Assembly: GCA_949316235.1 (NCBI GenBank)
Contig: OX438749.1
Location: forward strand, 18,926,414-18,990,413
Reading direction: 5' to 3'
DNA from: Oegoconia quadripuncta
Taxonomy: Eukaryota; Arthropoda; Insecta; Lepidoptera; Autostichidae
Length of the DNA: 64,000 nucleotides
The notes below the pieces were generated by a model. That model did not search any database and was not told the origin of the DNA. It saw nothing but the letters and a program-made list of their open reading frames with translations. The position numbers and the translations under genes were made by a program. Below are positions 21,301-29,844 of this stretch, piece after piece; the stretch's first letter is position 1; every line of letters starts with the position of its first letter.

Positions 21301-23144
21301 TCAGTTTTATTCCCATCGGGATAAACACTCGATTTGGTTGGTGGTAGGGCGTTTTTATATCCGCCTGGCCAGCTACCACCATCTTATCTAGCGCCAAGCA
21401 GCAATGTTGATAGCATTGTGTTCTAGCTGTTTGAGATAAGATAGTCAATCTCCCAGATAACTTGAGGGTTCACAGTTTCACATTGTGCATAAAAAAATAT
21501 GTGGATAAAGTTGTTACTAGTTATACTAAGGGATTTGGATCCTTCTGAACCCGGCGGTTGGTCACATAGCTTCCGTTCAGGCAATGTTAATGGGTAGCAA
21601 CATGCAGAACATTTCCTCCTCCACACTCTTGCCACGGTAACTGCTATAAGCTAGGATCAACATTGGTGCTTATATTGCACGGCGGCTATCGCTACCGCGA
21701 GTAATAGTGCCACTAATATTAGGAGGACAGGCCACATTATGTATGTTCAGTCGCGCCCTCATTTAACAATTTAGATTTCTTTTTAAATACAACATAAATC
21801 AAAAAGTACCCACATAGTCCACTCAATAAGCATAAAAGCTAATTATAAATAATACTTAATAGCTTTGATTCTATTATTAAGAATTTGAAGCTAATCAGTA
21901 ACTTTAGTGCAACTTGTGAGTACTTTTTAATTTATTGTGTATTTTAATCTTAAATTATTAACTGGCTACTGGATCCAATGCACCCTCCTAATTACACACA
22001 TAATTTATTTTAGCTGCGGTCCATACCAATCGGAGTTTCAAGCCACAGTTGGAGGACATCAAGAGTTCATTCATACTACTGAACAAAAAGGAACACAATC
22101 CAAACATTACAAAAGATAATGGTAAATTATAGCAGTAAATATTGATGAGCAATGTGTAAGATGTGACATTTCGTAATTAATTCCTATTATTTTTAGTGAA
22201 AAATGAGCTGGGTCTGTATTGTCATTCAATTTCATATTCAAGAATAATTGATTACACATTGATCGATCATAGGGAACCAAGTTCCAGTTCCATTTTCACA
22301 TAAGGTAATAGAATCAATAAACTAAATTAATTATTGTATTCCCAATACTATACCTTAATCTGTTCTTTGGTTTTAGATAATAAATCTAATAAACCTAAAC
22401 CTGCTGATAATAAAAGTCAACCGGCTGTTAACAAACATCAACCAGCTGTTAATAAACCTGAACCAGCTTTTAATGAACCTGAACCACTTGTTAATAAACC
22501 TGGACCAGTTTGTAATAAACCTGAACCAGCTGTTAATAACTCTGAACCAGCTAATACACCGAAAACAAAAACAATTGATGATAATGAAAGGCGGGAACGC
22601 CTCATTGAAATAAAGAAGAAGTTTCAGAGCAGAGGGTTTTTTCATGATTCAAGTATGTCAGCTTCTCTATAATTTTGTATTACTACTTCTCTTTACAAGT
22701 ATCTGTAGGTTATTCATCATATTTTTATGCCAAATAACAAATTTTCCTATTTATATGGCAATTGTAGGGTTAAAAGTTTACTCAACATTATAATAATGTA
22801 ACTTCTATTGTCTGGTTGTGTCCGAAAATGTGTTAAGCGATTAACATGAACAGAAAGTATATTTTTGTAGGTATCTTGTGATTACATTACATACTATGTA
22901 ACCTTTTTCTTAAATTTTAGACCTAGGGTGGTGTAAATATTGAGAAACAAAAGTCAAATTTTTGGATTTATAATATTTTAAAATTAAAGCTAGATAAGAT
23001 ACATATAAATTTTTAACCACATAAACTGAATAATTAAAGAGATTACACTAACAACTTACACATTTTCAACACATATTTTAATGCAGAACTTTTATTTCAG
23101 AGTATGACAAGATAGAGGGCTTAAACTGGATTTCTTGGAAATAA
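3367..23144 (+). CDS. Unrecognised 12-exon gene for a single-pass, largely disordered protein; all introns phase 1
   Basis: I assemble exons at 3367-3487, 4835-4927, 5550-5648, 6867-6926, 7591-7656, 16985-17227, 18581-18667, 19654-19809, 21134-21247, 22014-22121, 22377-22652 and 23101-23144 (TAA). Every junction has an AG acceptor and GT donor, every internal exon is a multiple of three, and all 11 introns are phase 1. The open product is about 488 residues. Residues 1-145 are basic and Ser/Pro-rich. A hydrophobic stretch with LLVITIIAVGVLFW follows in exon 6. The rest is polar, Lys/Asn-rich, with Pro-Glu-Pro repeats in exon 11, and ends GLNWISWK. I recognise no domain. A membrane or nuclear-envelope protein is only a guess. 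The 5' end is uncertain: ATG 3367 or 3403, or an upstream exon spliced to an acceptor at 3393-3394. The 9.3-kb intron 5 holds the nested LINE/LTR/rhabdovirus insertion. Two separate genes (3.4-7.7 and 17.0-23.1 kb) remain possible, with ATG 17071 starting the second. Confidence 0.55.
3977..4136. repeat. Palindromic MITE (GGTGTCGATTCGGATGTACAC ends)
   Basis: The terminal inverted repeats are GGTGTCGATTCGGATGTACAC and its complement. The second inner arm pair is built on AACTAAACTAAA/CCAGTTTT. The centre has GCATCGTACTGTTGCAGGGAGAAAGAGACAG. The flanking ACT/ACT could be a 3-bp target duplication. Full copies also occur at 5.08 and 47.79 kb. Confidence 0.75.
5080..5228. repeat. Palindromic MITE, second copy (GGTGTCGATTCGG family)
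   Basis: It has the same terminal and inner inverted repeats as the copy at 3.98 kb, with the centre in the opposite orientation (TCTCTTTCTCCCTG). It lies in intron 2 of the phase-1 gene. Confidence 0.75.
5785..6030 (+). repeat. SINE family A, complete, tRNA-like head
   Basis: The head GACCGATTGGTGTAGTGG (A box) and GGTTGCGGGTTCGAATCCC (B box) form an internal polymerase III promoter. A tRNA-unrelated body follows, with the marker CATAGTACAAGCTTTGCTTAG. The 3' end is T-rich. The head lacks a proper acceptor stem, so this is a SINE and not a tRNA gene. Other copies or fragments lie at 2.4, 27.9, 28.6, 37.2, 41.5 and 62.6 kb. Confidence 0.8.
6243..6728. repeat. MITE with AGGGTTTATC ends
   Basis: The left end reads AGGGTTTATCTCACATGGCA and the reverse complement of the right end reads AGGGTTTATCCCGCACGGTA. 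Both are followed by TTCTAnACAAA. The interior is AT-rich and partly palindromic. A relative lies at 43.48-43.85 kb. It lies in intron 3 of the phase-1 gene. Confidence 0.65.
7256..7527. repeat. 134-bp tandem duplication
   Basis: The unit starting TTGGAATGTGGGGCGGGCGCC at 7256 is repeated almost exactly from 7390, with an extra GTAG-type insertion in the second copy. It ends about 65 bp before the exon 5 acceptor of the phase-1 gene. The reverse-strand ORF across it is only a by-product. Confidence 0.85.
8320..8589 (+). repeat. 5' LTR of the Ty3/gypsy-type element
   Basis: It begins TGTAGGGACACAATG and ends CCACGTACA, nearly identical to 12978-13248. AATAAA within AGATAAATAAACAAC is a plausible polyadenylation signal inside the LTR. 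Left flank AAAC. Confidence 0.9.
8591..8608 (+). other. Primer-binding site of the LTR element
   Basis: TGGTGACCCGACTCGGAC starts one nucleotide after the 5' LTR, the normal position for a tRNA-primed minus-strand start. The TGG start fits a tRNA ending CCA. I did not identify the tRNA. Confidence 0.65.
8872..9738 (+). CDS. Gag-like protein of the Ty3/gypsy-type element
   Basis: This 288-codon ORF starts at ATG 8872. It resembles the capsid region of insect gypsy elements: an N-terminal segment with PEFWVDQPRVWFVRSEAVL, then HPPPTGKYTALKERLLSIYEES and QLLRRMRELA. A basic Arg/Ser-rich tail follows. No intact CCHC zinc knuckle is visible, although CTYHYRFRENAHKCVQPC near the end may be a degraded nucleic-acid-binding motif. 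The next reading frame (protease) overlaps in +1, the normal gag-pol arrangement for this group. It is probably inactive with its element. Confidence 0.85.
   Translation: MDLAAISVTSRIPEFWVDQPRVWFVRSEAVLAPQKLSDQAQFELIVGKLDKQVIGQITDLLIHPPPTGKYTALKERLLSIYEESATRQIQKLLSEMDLGDQKPSQLLRRMRELAREKVPDETLRILWESYLPASARAVLAVADCKDLDRLAATADAVMESTRPMQISEITQPRSAVPVASDSSEKILVELGRINSRLQALETKSAVQSSTAQPYTSASACACINAIGRGRDRNRRSYSRHRSSSWRRSSSGSRKTPDSPDWLCTYHYRFRENAHKCVQPCAWKKPAEN
9747..12533 (+). pseudogene. Protease and reverse transcriptase of the Ty3/gypsy-type element, disrupted
   Basis: The protease has FLIDTGANVSVIPV with the catalytic DTG around 9829-9840. It is cut by a stop at 10014-10016, and ILGADFLSRYGLLVDLK continues after it. 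The reverse transcriptase reads through VPKKNGEIRPCGDYRKLN, shifts frame near 10535, continues to TPFGLFEFPRMTFGLRNA, and is interrupted at about 10705. Its right half resumes near 12217 with the catalytic YIDD motif and ends at IDYPRPQT, after which RNase H and integrase are missing. At least one stop, one frameshift, one insertion and one large deletion are visible. Confidence 0.85.
10706..12216 (-). pseudogene. Endogenous rhabdovirus-like glycoprotein (G) cDNA, broken
   Basis: On the minus strand three consecutive ORF blocks (12213-11614, 11714-11199, 11111-10737) lie in order but need frame changes between them. Block one starts with ATG and a hydrophobic signal peptide. The ectodomain blocks are cysteine-rich. 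The last block ends in a membrane anchor (about 20 residues around LWWSILAIIIISVIGL) and a short basic tail before its stop. This layout and the overall resemblance fit a rhabdovirus G protein. About 12 nt after the stop, an uninterrupted A run of about 20 begins on the minus strand, as in a viral mRNA. The unit begins only a few nt before the ATG. It therefore looks like a single-gene mRNA copied by retrotransposon machinery. Genus not determined; not functional. Confidence 0.85.
12534..12977 (+). other. Residual internal region of the LTR element and polypurine tract
   Basis: No coding potential is left here. AAAGGGAGGGG at about 12964-12974 directly precedes the 3' LTR and is the likely plus-strand priming tract. 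Confidence 0.6.
12978..13248 (+). repeat. 3' LTR of the Ty3/gypsy-type element
   Basis: It is near identical to 8320-8589, with about ten differences, for example CTCGTGTACCTTTTTC here against CTCGAGTACCGTGTTC. Right flank AAAC. Confidence 0.9.
13747..14096. repeat. MITE with GCCCGTATTAATAA ends
   Basis: The left end GCCCGTATTAATAACC and the reverse complement of the right end GGCCCGTATTAATAAACC are inverted repeats, followed on both sides by TCTCAAGA-type sequence. A second copy lies at 38.64-38.97 kb. Short relatives lie at about 0.88, 35.6 and 39.84 kb. Confidence 0.75.
14220..14339. repeat. 120-bp palindromic MITE
   Basis: ATTACATAATTTCATCG at the left and CGATGAAGTTACATAAT at the right are imperfect inverted repeats extending about 30 bp. 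The interior contains two ATTGG (CCAAT-box complement) motifs. I cannot tell whether these have any promoter role. Confidence 0.6.
14340..16984. other. Long intron stretch of the phase-1 gene, little recognisable
   Basis: Only weak signals are visible: an ORF at 14454-14660 rich in Ser/Arg, an ORF at 15284-15517 with a faint resemblance to LINE C-terminal Cys-His motifs (TAFHIVVECEK), a small palindrome near 15895-15935, and a 126-codon ORF at 16271-16651. None has enough splice or homology support to call a gene. Confidence 0.4.
16985..17227 (+). other. Exon 6 of the phase-1 gene: membrane-anchor exon or alternative first exon
   Basis: The acceptor TTCTATTCCAG precedes 81 open codons and a GTGAGT donor. 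The exon encodes two hydrophobic runs, VVVSILLHLILW and LLVITIIAVGVLFW, separated by WRMQR, and then a Cys/Ser-rich stretch. ATG 17071 lies just before the second run, so translation from there would give a signal-anchor-like N terminus. Whether it joins exon 5 (CTA junction codon, in frame) or starts a separate gene needs transcript data. Confidence 0.55.
17257..17688. repeat. Large foldback element (about 430-bp hairpin)
   Basis: Outer arms at 17257-17310 and about 17636-17688 are inverted repeats (GGCAAACTCTTGTAT, GGCGCCCGTTACCCAGTCAA). They enclose arms with TTGGAAATAC/GTATTTCCAA and a core of the CAGGGTGAAATT family (17.35-17.59 kb). The left edge is 29 bp after the exon 6 donor at 17227. 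Confidence 0.75.
18763..18895 (+). repeat. LINE/SINE 3'-tail fragment (CGCCCGCGGCTTCGC type)
   Basis: A degraded match to the dispersed element seen best at 46.73-46.99 kb: TTCGCCCGCAAGG, ACTTTATCGCAGATTTTAT, CCAAATTTCAAACGGAT. Confidence 0.5.
19005..19240 (-). mobile_element. Non-LTR retrotransposon C-terminal fragment
   Basis: Minus-strand translation gives the familiar RWTDDLIKVAGSRWMQAASN type end of insect LINE polyproteins, followed by a tail with CTGAACATAGGCCTCC on the plus strand. It is short, truncated and frameshifted. Confidence 0.6.
20584..20985. repeat. Foldback element (CAGGGTGAAATT family)
   Basis: It opens with AGGGTGAAATTTAATTCG and closes with CGAATTCAAATTCACCCTGT. Internal blocks are shared with the copies at 1.35, 17.35 and 35.8 kb. 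It lies in intron 8 of the phase-1 gene. Confidence 0.7.
21332..21497 (+). repeat. SINE family B, partial
   Basis: GGTTGGTGGTAGGGCGTTTTTATATCCGCCTGGCCAGCTACC and the following CACCATCTTATCT match the body of the 47.1-kb SINE. The head is absent. It lies in intron 9 of the phase-1 gene. Confidence 0.65.
22377..22652 (+). repeat. In-frame repeat exon (NKPEPAV-type units)
   Basis: Exon 11 of the phase-1 gene contains about eight degenerate units of seven to eight residues built on N-K-P-E-P-A-V. They are encoded by near-identical AATAAACCTGAACCAGCT blocks. A charged stretch, NERRERLIEIKKKF, follows and could form a short helix. The unit structure suggests growth by replication slippage. Confidence 0.7.
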
Positions 23145-23156
23145 ACATCGGACTCA

Positions 23157-23162
23157 AATAAA
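23157..23162 (+). terminator. AATAAA polyadenylation signal
   Basis: This AATAAA lies 13 nt after the TAA at 23142-23144 that closes the phase-1 gene, and it faces the convergent 3' end of Rpn10 about 100 bp away. It supports 23144 as a real gene end. Confidence 0.5.
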
Positions 23163-23263
23163 TCATCTGTATATTTAAATTTATAGTGATAGTTACACTC
23201 AGTGGCGTCTAATGTTAAAGTTTACGAGCATAATGTATCAATTAAAAAAATTGAAAAACAACT

Positions 23264-24361
23264 TTATGCTTCTTTTGAACCTGAACCTTTTCCTTCCTTC
23301 TCTTTCTGATCCTTATCATCCTTCTCATCTTTATCCTTTTTGATGGTGGACATGGCATTACGGATTGCCTCGCTCTGAGGGTCCACTCCAGGCAAATTTT
23401 CAAGTACACTTTGAAGGAATGCAGGGTCATTCATAACCTCAGCATACTCCTCGGCCACATCCATGCTCTCTTCAGCTGGCTGTGCGTCTTGTTGCATACT
23501 CATCTGCATTGCTAGGGCAATTTGCTCCTCTTCAGAGAGTTCCATGGCTTCACGGCCCAGAGACATTGCAAGAGCCCGTTCCATGCCACTGTCTTGTGTT
23601 TCCCCCGTCTTACCAACCTCTCCTTCAGCACCAGGCGCTTGACGGCGCGACTCTTCCTCCTGACGCTGTCTCTGCTCCTCCATAGACACACGTAGAGCAA
23701 GTGCGAGTTCAGGGTCTTCATTAGGATCAACTCCAAATTCAAATGGAGATAAACCTGAGCCCGATGGGCCTGCTCCATCACCACCAATTAGGGGGCTAGA
23801 GATCAGAGCTTCAGACAGTACGACACAACCTCCTGCTGGTACAGAAACAAGGTGGCTACCACCCGACGTGTTGTCTTTGCCATTCAGAGTATTTACGAAG
23901 GATGTTAATAAAGGGTTATTTTCACCATCTTCTCCAAATGAGACTACATCACAATTGACTTTCTCCTTTTTCAATCTCTTGGCTAGTTTAACCAGCTCTT
24001 TCTCGTCAGTGTTTATTGGAGACCCGACGAACACCACTATGCGCATTTTGTGGTTCTTCCCTTGACGATGTTTGAGTGCCAAATGGGCAATTCTGATACC
24101 AGTTAGTATGTTGATATTTCCGTTTGGCTGTACGCGATGCAGCTTAGACAATATACGGCCGACATCACTGGTTAAGGTGGCTAACACCTCCACATTTGCT
24201 AGAGTCAGCAATCCTACATTATTTTCAGGATTTGACCGTGTTTTAGAATGACATACCAAATTCACAGCATCTTGCTGGGCCTGCAGTCTTGTTGGAAGGA
24301 AATCTCCATTTCTCATATAATCACTATTGTCCACACAGATCATAGTACTTTCTAGGACCAT
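23264..24361 (-). CDS. Rpn10: 26S proteasome non-ATPase regulatory subunit 4 (ubiquitin receptor Rpn10)
   Basis: Rpn10 sits at the base/lid interface of the 19S regulatory particle and captures polyubiquitinated substrates. The 365-residue product begins [20 protein letters not shown], the canonical start of the N-terminal von Willebrand A domain (about residues 1-190). Three ubiquitin-interacting motifs follow, around 214-232 ([14 protein letters not shown]), 258-272 ([12 protein letters not shown]) and 276-292 ([14 protein letters not shown]). A conserved [14 protein letters not shown] segment follows them, then a Lys/Asp/Glu-rich tail. The length is close to other insect orthologues. There is no intron in the coding region. 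It converges with the phase-1 gene (stops about 120 bp apart) and is head-to-head with the ATP synthase f gene 1.2 kb away. The identification is secure. A retrocopy is unlikely, since the frame is intact, but cannot be excluded. Confidence 0.97.
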   Translation of the reverse strand: MVLESTMICVDNSDYMRNGDFLPTRLQAQQDAVNLVCHSKTRSNPENNVGLLTLANVEVLATLTSDVGRILSKLHRVQPNGNINILTGIRIAHLALKHRQGKNHKMRIVVFVGSPINTDEKELVKLAKRLKKEKVNCDVVSFGEDGENNPLLTSFVNTLNGKDNTSGGSHLVSVPAGGCVVLSEALISSPLIGGDGAGPSGSGLSPFEFGVDPNEDPELALALRVSMEEQRQRQEEESRRQAPGAEGEVGKTGETQDSGMERALAMSLGREAMELSEEEQIALAMQMSMQQDAQPAEESMDVAEEYAEVMNDPAFLQSVLENLPGVDPQSEAIRNAMSTIKKDKDEKDDKDQKEKEGKGSGSKEA

Positions 24362-24889
24362 TTTGGTGTATTTTTTATTTTAATTGAAAGCAATAAAATC
24401 TGCGATAATCACAAAAGAAACGAAATTTGCTGTATAATCATAGCCAAGATAGTTTTTTTTTTAAGTTGTCTTGTCTGTCATTATCACAGATTATAAAATA
24501 TGAATGTTGCCACATACAGCGACAGCTTGGAGATCTGTATAGATCTCTACTCAGAGGTATAGATTTGTTAGTCTGAGAACTCAGAGACGTAAACGAATTC
24601 ATCACCGAAATGCATGGAAAGAGTAAGCAGTACTTATTAGTTCTATCTTGTTTTTACTGTTCCGTGAGTTCCATGCCGAAATGATACATGTGACATAATG
24701 AAGTTGAGTAGTGATGGGCAAACCAATATGTGAAGGAGGCGCTTTTGGCAATAAGCTTCTTGGGCGGCGCTTTTACCACAGAGCGGTAACTTGTTGTTTT
24801 CGAGGTTTGTCTAGAACCTATTTGCCAAAAACTAAAGAATTGAATTGATTAATCCTACTTCCGGTTTCTCCGGTTTGAATTTGTGGAAT

Positions 24890-25412
24890 TGAGTGAGTGT
24901 TTTATGTACCTCGCTACTATATAAATTGTCCCAAGGCGTGGTTCGACAAATTCAAAAACTTTGTCAATCGTAATTTCATCACATCAATTTGTAGGCTACG
25001 AATTGGTCATTGTGGTTTCCCAAGTCATTTACATAGACTGAATCTTATTTCCTCTGCATCTCGTAAATACTGTGAGTCGGTCTACTGTGATTTAGATCAT
25101 ATTATTTTTGTTTGTCCTCATTTTAATTTACAACGTTTGTTTCTTATTGGCAGTTGCCTAAATATTGTAAGTAGCCCGAACTTACCTCGATCTACTATAG
25201 AATTGCTAAAAAATCCTTCATTGTATGTACCTCTATTTGAGTTCCTTAATTATTCTGTAGGTATAGTTTTGTATATATTCTATCGTAGGTATAATTTTCT
25301 CGTTTAAGTTTTTTGTCCATGGAAGGAAAAGGACCTATCTTGTGCTTTTTATAATTTCTGTATAAAATGGTATGGACCAATGGTCTAAACCAGAGTCCAA
25401 TAAAAAAATAAA
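24890..25412 (+). mobile_element. 5'-truncated LINE with poly(A)-like tail
   Basis: The plus-strand reading contains RLRIGHCGFPSHLHRLNLI and a Cys/His-type motif CDLDHIIFVCPHF, typical of the C-terminal end of non-LTR polyproteins (CR1/Jockey-like). It closes with AATAAAAAAATAAAAAATATAT. It occupies the spacer between Rpn10 and the ATP synthase f gene. Confidence 0.75.
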
Positions 25413-25526
25413 AAATATATATAAATTGTCAATGGTTGGTTTGGTTATGGTTTGACTTCGTTGGATTTTGACAACTTCACCGACCAATTTGCTATTTCTA
25501 CAAATTCTTTAGATTGGCGAAAAATT

Positions 25527-27643
25527 ATGGCGTTTGGTGACTATCCAAAAGAATACAATCCATCAGTGCATGGGCCTTATGACCCAGCTCGTTATTATGG
25601 AAAACGTATGTATTGTTGCATTTAAATGTCTGGCCCCTTAGGTTTACATTATTGATTATGTAATATTTTTTTTCCAGCTGATACACCTTTCGGTCAGGTG
25701 AAGATAAATGAGCTGGGCGGATGGTTAGCTCGTCGGAATAAGAGCCCGCAAGCTGTCGTTGGCGCTATCAGCCGAGGTACCTAAATAAATTCTTGTTTTC
25801 TATTTTAAGGTTATAATGAAAACCAAAACGTTCAAGATTGGATTTTATTCGAATTTAAAGAAGGGAGGGACAAAATGTGAGGTCACGGGGCTACACCGAT
25901 CTTTTTTCACCGAAAATTTTCTGTTTTTTTTTGCCTAGGTGCCCCTTTAATGACATCCTAATTTTTTTGATTTAATGACAGTGAACGGGAAGAGGCTTCT
26001 GCCCAGCTGCAGATTAATAACGGTAACAATAAAGAATTTTACAATTACTTCCAGGCTGGTGGAGGTGGCAGCACAAATACATGCTGCCAAAGAAGGTTGG
26101 CATTGCCCCGTTCTTCCAGCTTCTGGCTGGCAGCATGACATTCTTCTATATTATCAACTATGGCAGAACTAGTAAGTCATAATAACATTTAAACATTTCT
26201 GACCACTTTTGTCCAATGATTTGAAAACCTTCATTTATTTTATTTCTTAGCAAAGTTTACCTATGTAAAATTACTGTCTGTGTAGGTACTGTACCTTTAA
26301 ATGAATACTATTTTAATCGACCAGTTAAATCTATACAACACACCTGTAAGGCTTAATTTCCAAAGTAATTCTTTCTGTTTTTATGATATATACTTTAAAC
26401 AATGTTAGGTATTCAGAAATTTTAGATATTAATATTTATGGCCTTCCTGATCTCAATGGCACTAGGGTTGAACTAAGGTTCATTAAAAAATAATTTTCAA
26501 TCAGTTTTACAAGCTTGATACCTACATGTAGTTTTTTTGAAACTTATAAAACATAGTTCCATGAGAGAAAAGAAAAAACAGCCTTTTGTTTTATTAAAGT
26601 TATATGTGCACTTACAGGTAATTATGTTTCATTGAATTTATAAGTTCTAAAATAACAACAGGGTTTTTGTTTCTACCGTAACAAACAGTTGCAACTAAAT
26701 TGATTATTTAGTGAGAAAATTATTTATAAAGAGTGGCATCAGTGCTCAAGCCCATTGAGAGCAGGAATGCGCATTATAGATGATGTTAAAGCTAGTTGAC
26801 TTGTTAGACTATAACATCTGGATTAGTGATGCAATGGAAGTGTCTTAGCGGAACCAGAAACGGAAACAGATGTCAAAAGTAAATTTTAGCAGGAACAGAA
26901 GGGATGCAGGAACGGAAGTGTAAATAATATGAAAAAAAAAACAAATTTAAAAATATATTTCTTTATTAAGTATGAAATACACCAAATCTAGATTTGAAAT
27001 AGATTTATTAGAAATCTACTATAGAAAACAATATTGCAACTTGGCAACTGAACATTTTATTAATATTCAAAATTAAGTAGTGGTAAGTTATATTTTATGA
27101 AGTTTGGCCGCCTATGCACCTACCACTGTTCCAGTGTTCTTCGTATACATATAAGACCAGCTCCACTAAATAATTGTTCACTGGCGACGCTGCTGGGGGG
27201 TACCGACAAATATTGGCGCACTAATGGCAAAAGATAAAACTGGCAAAAAAAAAAGATAAATATCGTAACTCTCAGCCGTGGTAAACTTCCGATTGTATCT
27301 CCGTTATAAAAGTAGCGGAAACAGAAAGGAATGTTGAAAAGCGCGCGGCACTTCCGCACTTGCGGAAACAGAAACAGAGATCCGTTGCATCACTAATATG
27401 GATCGTTACCATGTTTTAAGAAATACCTTTCCACAAAGCCTGTTTGAGGTGTCTAATTAATTTGTGTAATGTTTGGTTTGTTATTATTGCGAGCAACAGA
27501 CGTGTGTCCATATATCCAAACTTGTGTATTGGTAAAGATAGAGAAAGTCGCAATTTTAGATTAATATTCCTCATGATTTCAGAATTATGTAGGAGATCTC
27601 TTTTATTTTTTCAGAGCAGCACAGGCACTACAAGTACCACTAA
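25527..27643 (+). CDS. ATPsynF: ATP synthase subunit f, mitochondrial
   Basis: This is a small accessory subunit of the Fo membrane sector of mitochondrial ATP synthase. The exons are 25527-25605, 25678-25776, 26055-26171 and 27615-27643. All sites are GT-AG and all junctions are in frame (phases 1, 1, 1), giving 107 residues. The N-terminal part MAFGDYPKEYNPSVHGPYDP and the WWRWQHKYMLPKKVGIAPFF segment are family hallmarks. A single membrane helix (LLAGSMTFFYIINY) is followed by a short basic tail ending HYKYH. The last exon is only 29 nt, and its TAA lies inside a longer misleading frame that would read a His-rich tail. Intron 3 (1.4 kb) carries a hAT relic. AATAAA follows at 27762. Confidence 0.95.
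26824..27395. mobile_element. hAT-type DNA transposon relic
   Basis: The ends are inverted repeats beginning TAGTGATGCAA, flanked by near-identical 8-bp duplications (ATCTGGAT at 26816-26823, ATATGGAT at 27396-27403), the size made by hAT elements. Around 27120-27240 the minus strand encodes a remnant of the hAT dimerisation domain, YLSVPPSSVASEQLFSGAG. The rest of the transposase is lost. It lies in intron 3 of the ATP synthase f gene. Confidence 0.85.
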
Positions 27644-27761
27644 AGATGGAGGTCACCACCATCATAGATCAGATCACTGAGTAAATTAATATGTGATTGT
27701 GTATTTATGTATGGATCCAACTCAGTCGATTATGTTTTAGATCATACTTTGTGTTTCCGGA

Positions 27762-27767
27762 AATAAA
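27762..27767 (+). terminator. AATAAA polyadenylation signal of the ATP synthase f gene
   Basis: AATAAA about 120 nt after the TAA at 27641-27643, within GGAAATAAAGCT. Confidence 0.5.
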
Positions 27768-27870
27768 GCTATAAATAAACTAGTACAAATACTTTTTTTA
27801 TTTTATAATAATTTTATTTCATAAATTATACAGATTATACCGCCGAAAATTTTTGGACTTCCATACTAAA

Positions 27871-28027
27871 ATTCCCAAATTAAGCAAAGCTTGTGCTATG
27901 GATACATAAATATTTATATAAACATCCATAACTCGGAATTTGATGTTCGTATTCATTACACAAACATTTGCCCCTTGTGGGATTCGAACCCGCAACCGTT
28001 GGTTTCGCTGACAAGGTAACTATCCAC
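27871..28027 (-). repeat. SINE family A, reverse
   Basis: Reverse copy of the 5.785-kb SINE: GGGATTCGAACCCGCAACCG marks the B box, and AAGCAAAGCTTGTGCTATGG marks the body. The A-box end is cut. Confidence 0.7.
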
Positions 28028-28603
28028 AAATACAAATTATTTATTTGCTATTGAAAAGGGTACATTATAAGATGTTTCAGAAAGGACTCAAGTCCCTAAA
28101 TTAAATTAAAAAAAAAAAGAAAAGATGTTTCAGTACTGGTTTCTATCGCCTATTCAGCCACATTTAGCAGCATGCAAATATCTATAATCTTAAAACTATT
28201 ACAGTAATAATTAGTTTTTGGATACAAATGCTATGGGCTATTGACGAAGCAACCATGCATCAGTAATCTAAATTAATTTAGTTCAAAGGTGTATTGTAAT
28301 TTTTTTTGTGCCAGCGACATCGTCAGCGTGGTGCTCAATAAAAAAACTAATTTTTATTATGGTAAAACAGCAAAGGAATAGAAAAATAACTAGTGTTACT
28401 AAGTACCGCTAGCGCCATCAAGTGTCTTTTCACAGAACTGTCGCCAACGAATAAAAGTTCGTTGATTTTAGTTAGGAAATTATAAAAAATTGAAATAAGT
28501 TCATTTTCATAGTCTATTAGTTTTAATTACATACTATGTTTTTTTTTAAATATATAAAATAAAAAAAATTGTATTAAATATTGTCACTGTCGTTGAAAAT
28601 AAC

Positions 28604-28838
28604 GACGACCTGATTGGTGTAGTGGTTAGAATCCCTGACTGCTGTTAGAAAAGGTCGTGGATTCAAATCCTGCTAGGAACATAATATGTTTGTATGATGA
28701 CGAATATGTGTACCTGAATTGTATGTATACTTAATATTTACATCAAAATGATTTCGGTTAGTTTATCAATTACCTGATATCCATAATGCAAGTCTAGTTG
28801 CTTAGTGTGGAACTAGATGGCGCTGTGTGAATGTGCAA
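28604..28838 (+). repeat. SINE family A, diverged full copy
   Basis: The head CCTGATTGGTGTAGTGGTTAG and B box GGATTCAAATCC have drifted. The body includes ATAATGCAAGTCTAGTTGCTTAG. Confidence 0.7.
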
Positions 28839-29299
28839 AGAAAAAAAGTATGTTCTGCTGATATGATGAATTAGGTTAAACGTGTTTCGATCTGGCATAG
28901 GGAGAGTCATGAAAATTGGAAAAGGTCACATTTACATTAATAAATTCGGAAAGTTAACCATGAGTGCAACTTTTTTAGATTAAAAGTTGCTAAAGTATAA
29001 TGTGTGTATAATAAAACACTGCTCATTCTGAAAAAGTTATTTACTTATATAAACAATAATTTATAGTAACGTCATGCACTCTCCATATACACTCCCAGAC
29101 GCACCACCTCAAATGCAATAATTTATTTAATTGATCACCAGGAACTCTGCGACGATCTCACTTCACAGTTATTCAGTAGTTAGAGGTTTATCACATTTTA
29201 ATGTCCCATGAGGCATTTTTCTGCAAGAAAAATAAATAGGTTATTAGTATGATAGATAAAGTTACAAGTAATGCTAGAGTTCTAGGATGTCTCCAGTAG

Positions 29300-29430
29300 T
29301 ATGCTAATGTATTCATCATCAATTTTTTTATTACTATTATGGGTTGGGTTAAGTGGCATAAAATTATTTTTGATTTGGATATCTATGGAGTATGCCTGTG
29401 TTCAGCAGTGGATGTCCTATGTCTTCATTC
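29300..29430 (+). repeat. LINE 3'-tail fragment
   Basis: The run ending TGTGTTCAGCAGTGGATGTCCTATG is the commonly repeated 3' end of lepidopteran non-LTR elements. Related tails occur at 35.09 and 58.24 kb. Confidence 0.4.
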
Positions 29431-29844
29431 ATAAACCTTGCCCAATTGAAAAAAATGGCTTAAATTATTTAGTTTTCTTTATTGTGTCCACCCAAAGCAG
29501 AAAGTCTTATAATTATTACCAGTTGGCCAAGTTGTATACTTGCCAACTTGGGACTATAATGGGCTGTGCCGAGAAGTAAGTAGCAGATTTGGAAACCGTA
29601 ATATCAGTTGGTTTGCAATTGGGGTACCATGTGTGATATTATAGACGTTACCCTAAAATGTAACAAATGCAATGTAACAAATGCAATGTTTATTAGGTAC
29701 ATAATTTCAAATTGTAAATGATGTAAATAGTAAAATACTTATTTATTTCACTGTTATGAAACCTCTCTGCTTAAAAGTTATACCTATTTACCTAGTCTAT
29801 GCACAGCACAACCCTGTCTCTCAACCTCGCAGCACAGTAACTAC

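Noticed and set aside
22373..22645. 90-codon minus-strand ORF rich in Phe/Arg/Trp
   Set aside because: It is the antisense shadow of the NKPEPAV repeat exon.
27444..27680. An ORF ending in a His-rich tail (HHHHRSDH)
   Set aside because: Splicing of the ATP synthase f gene enters this segment in another frame and stops at TAA 27641-27643. The His-rich reading is out of frame.
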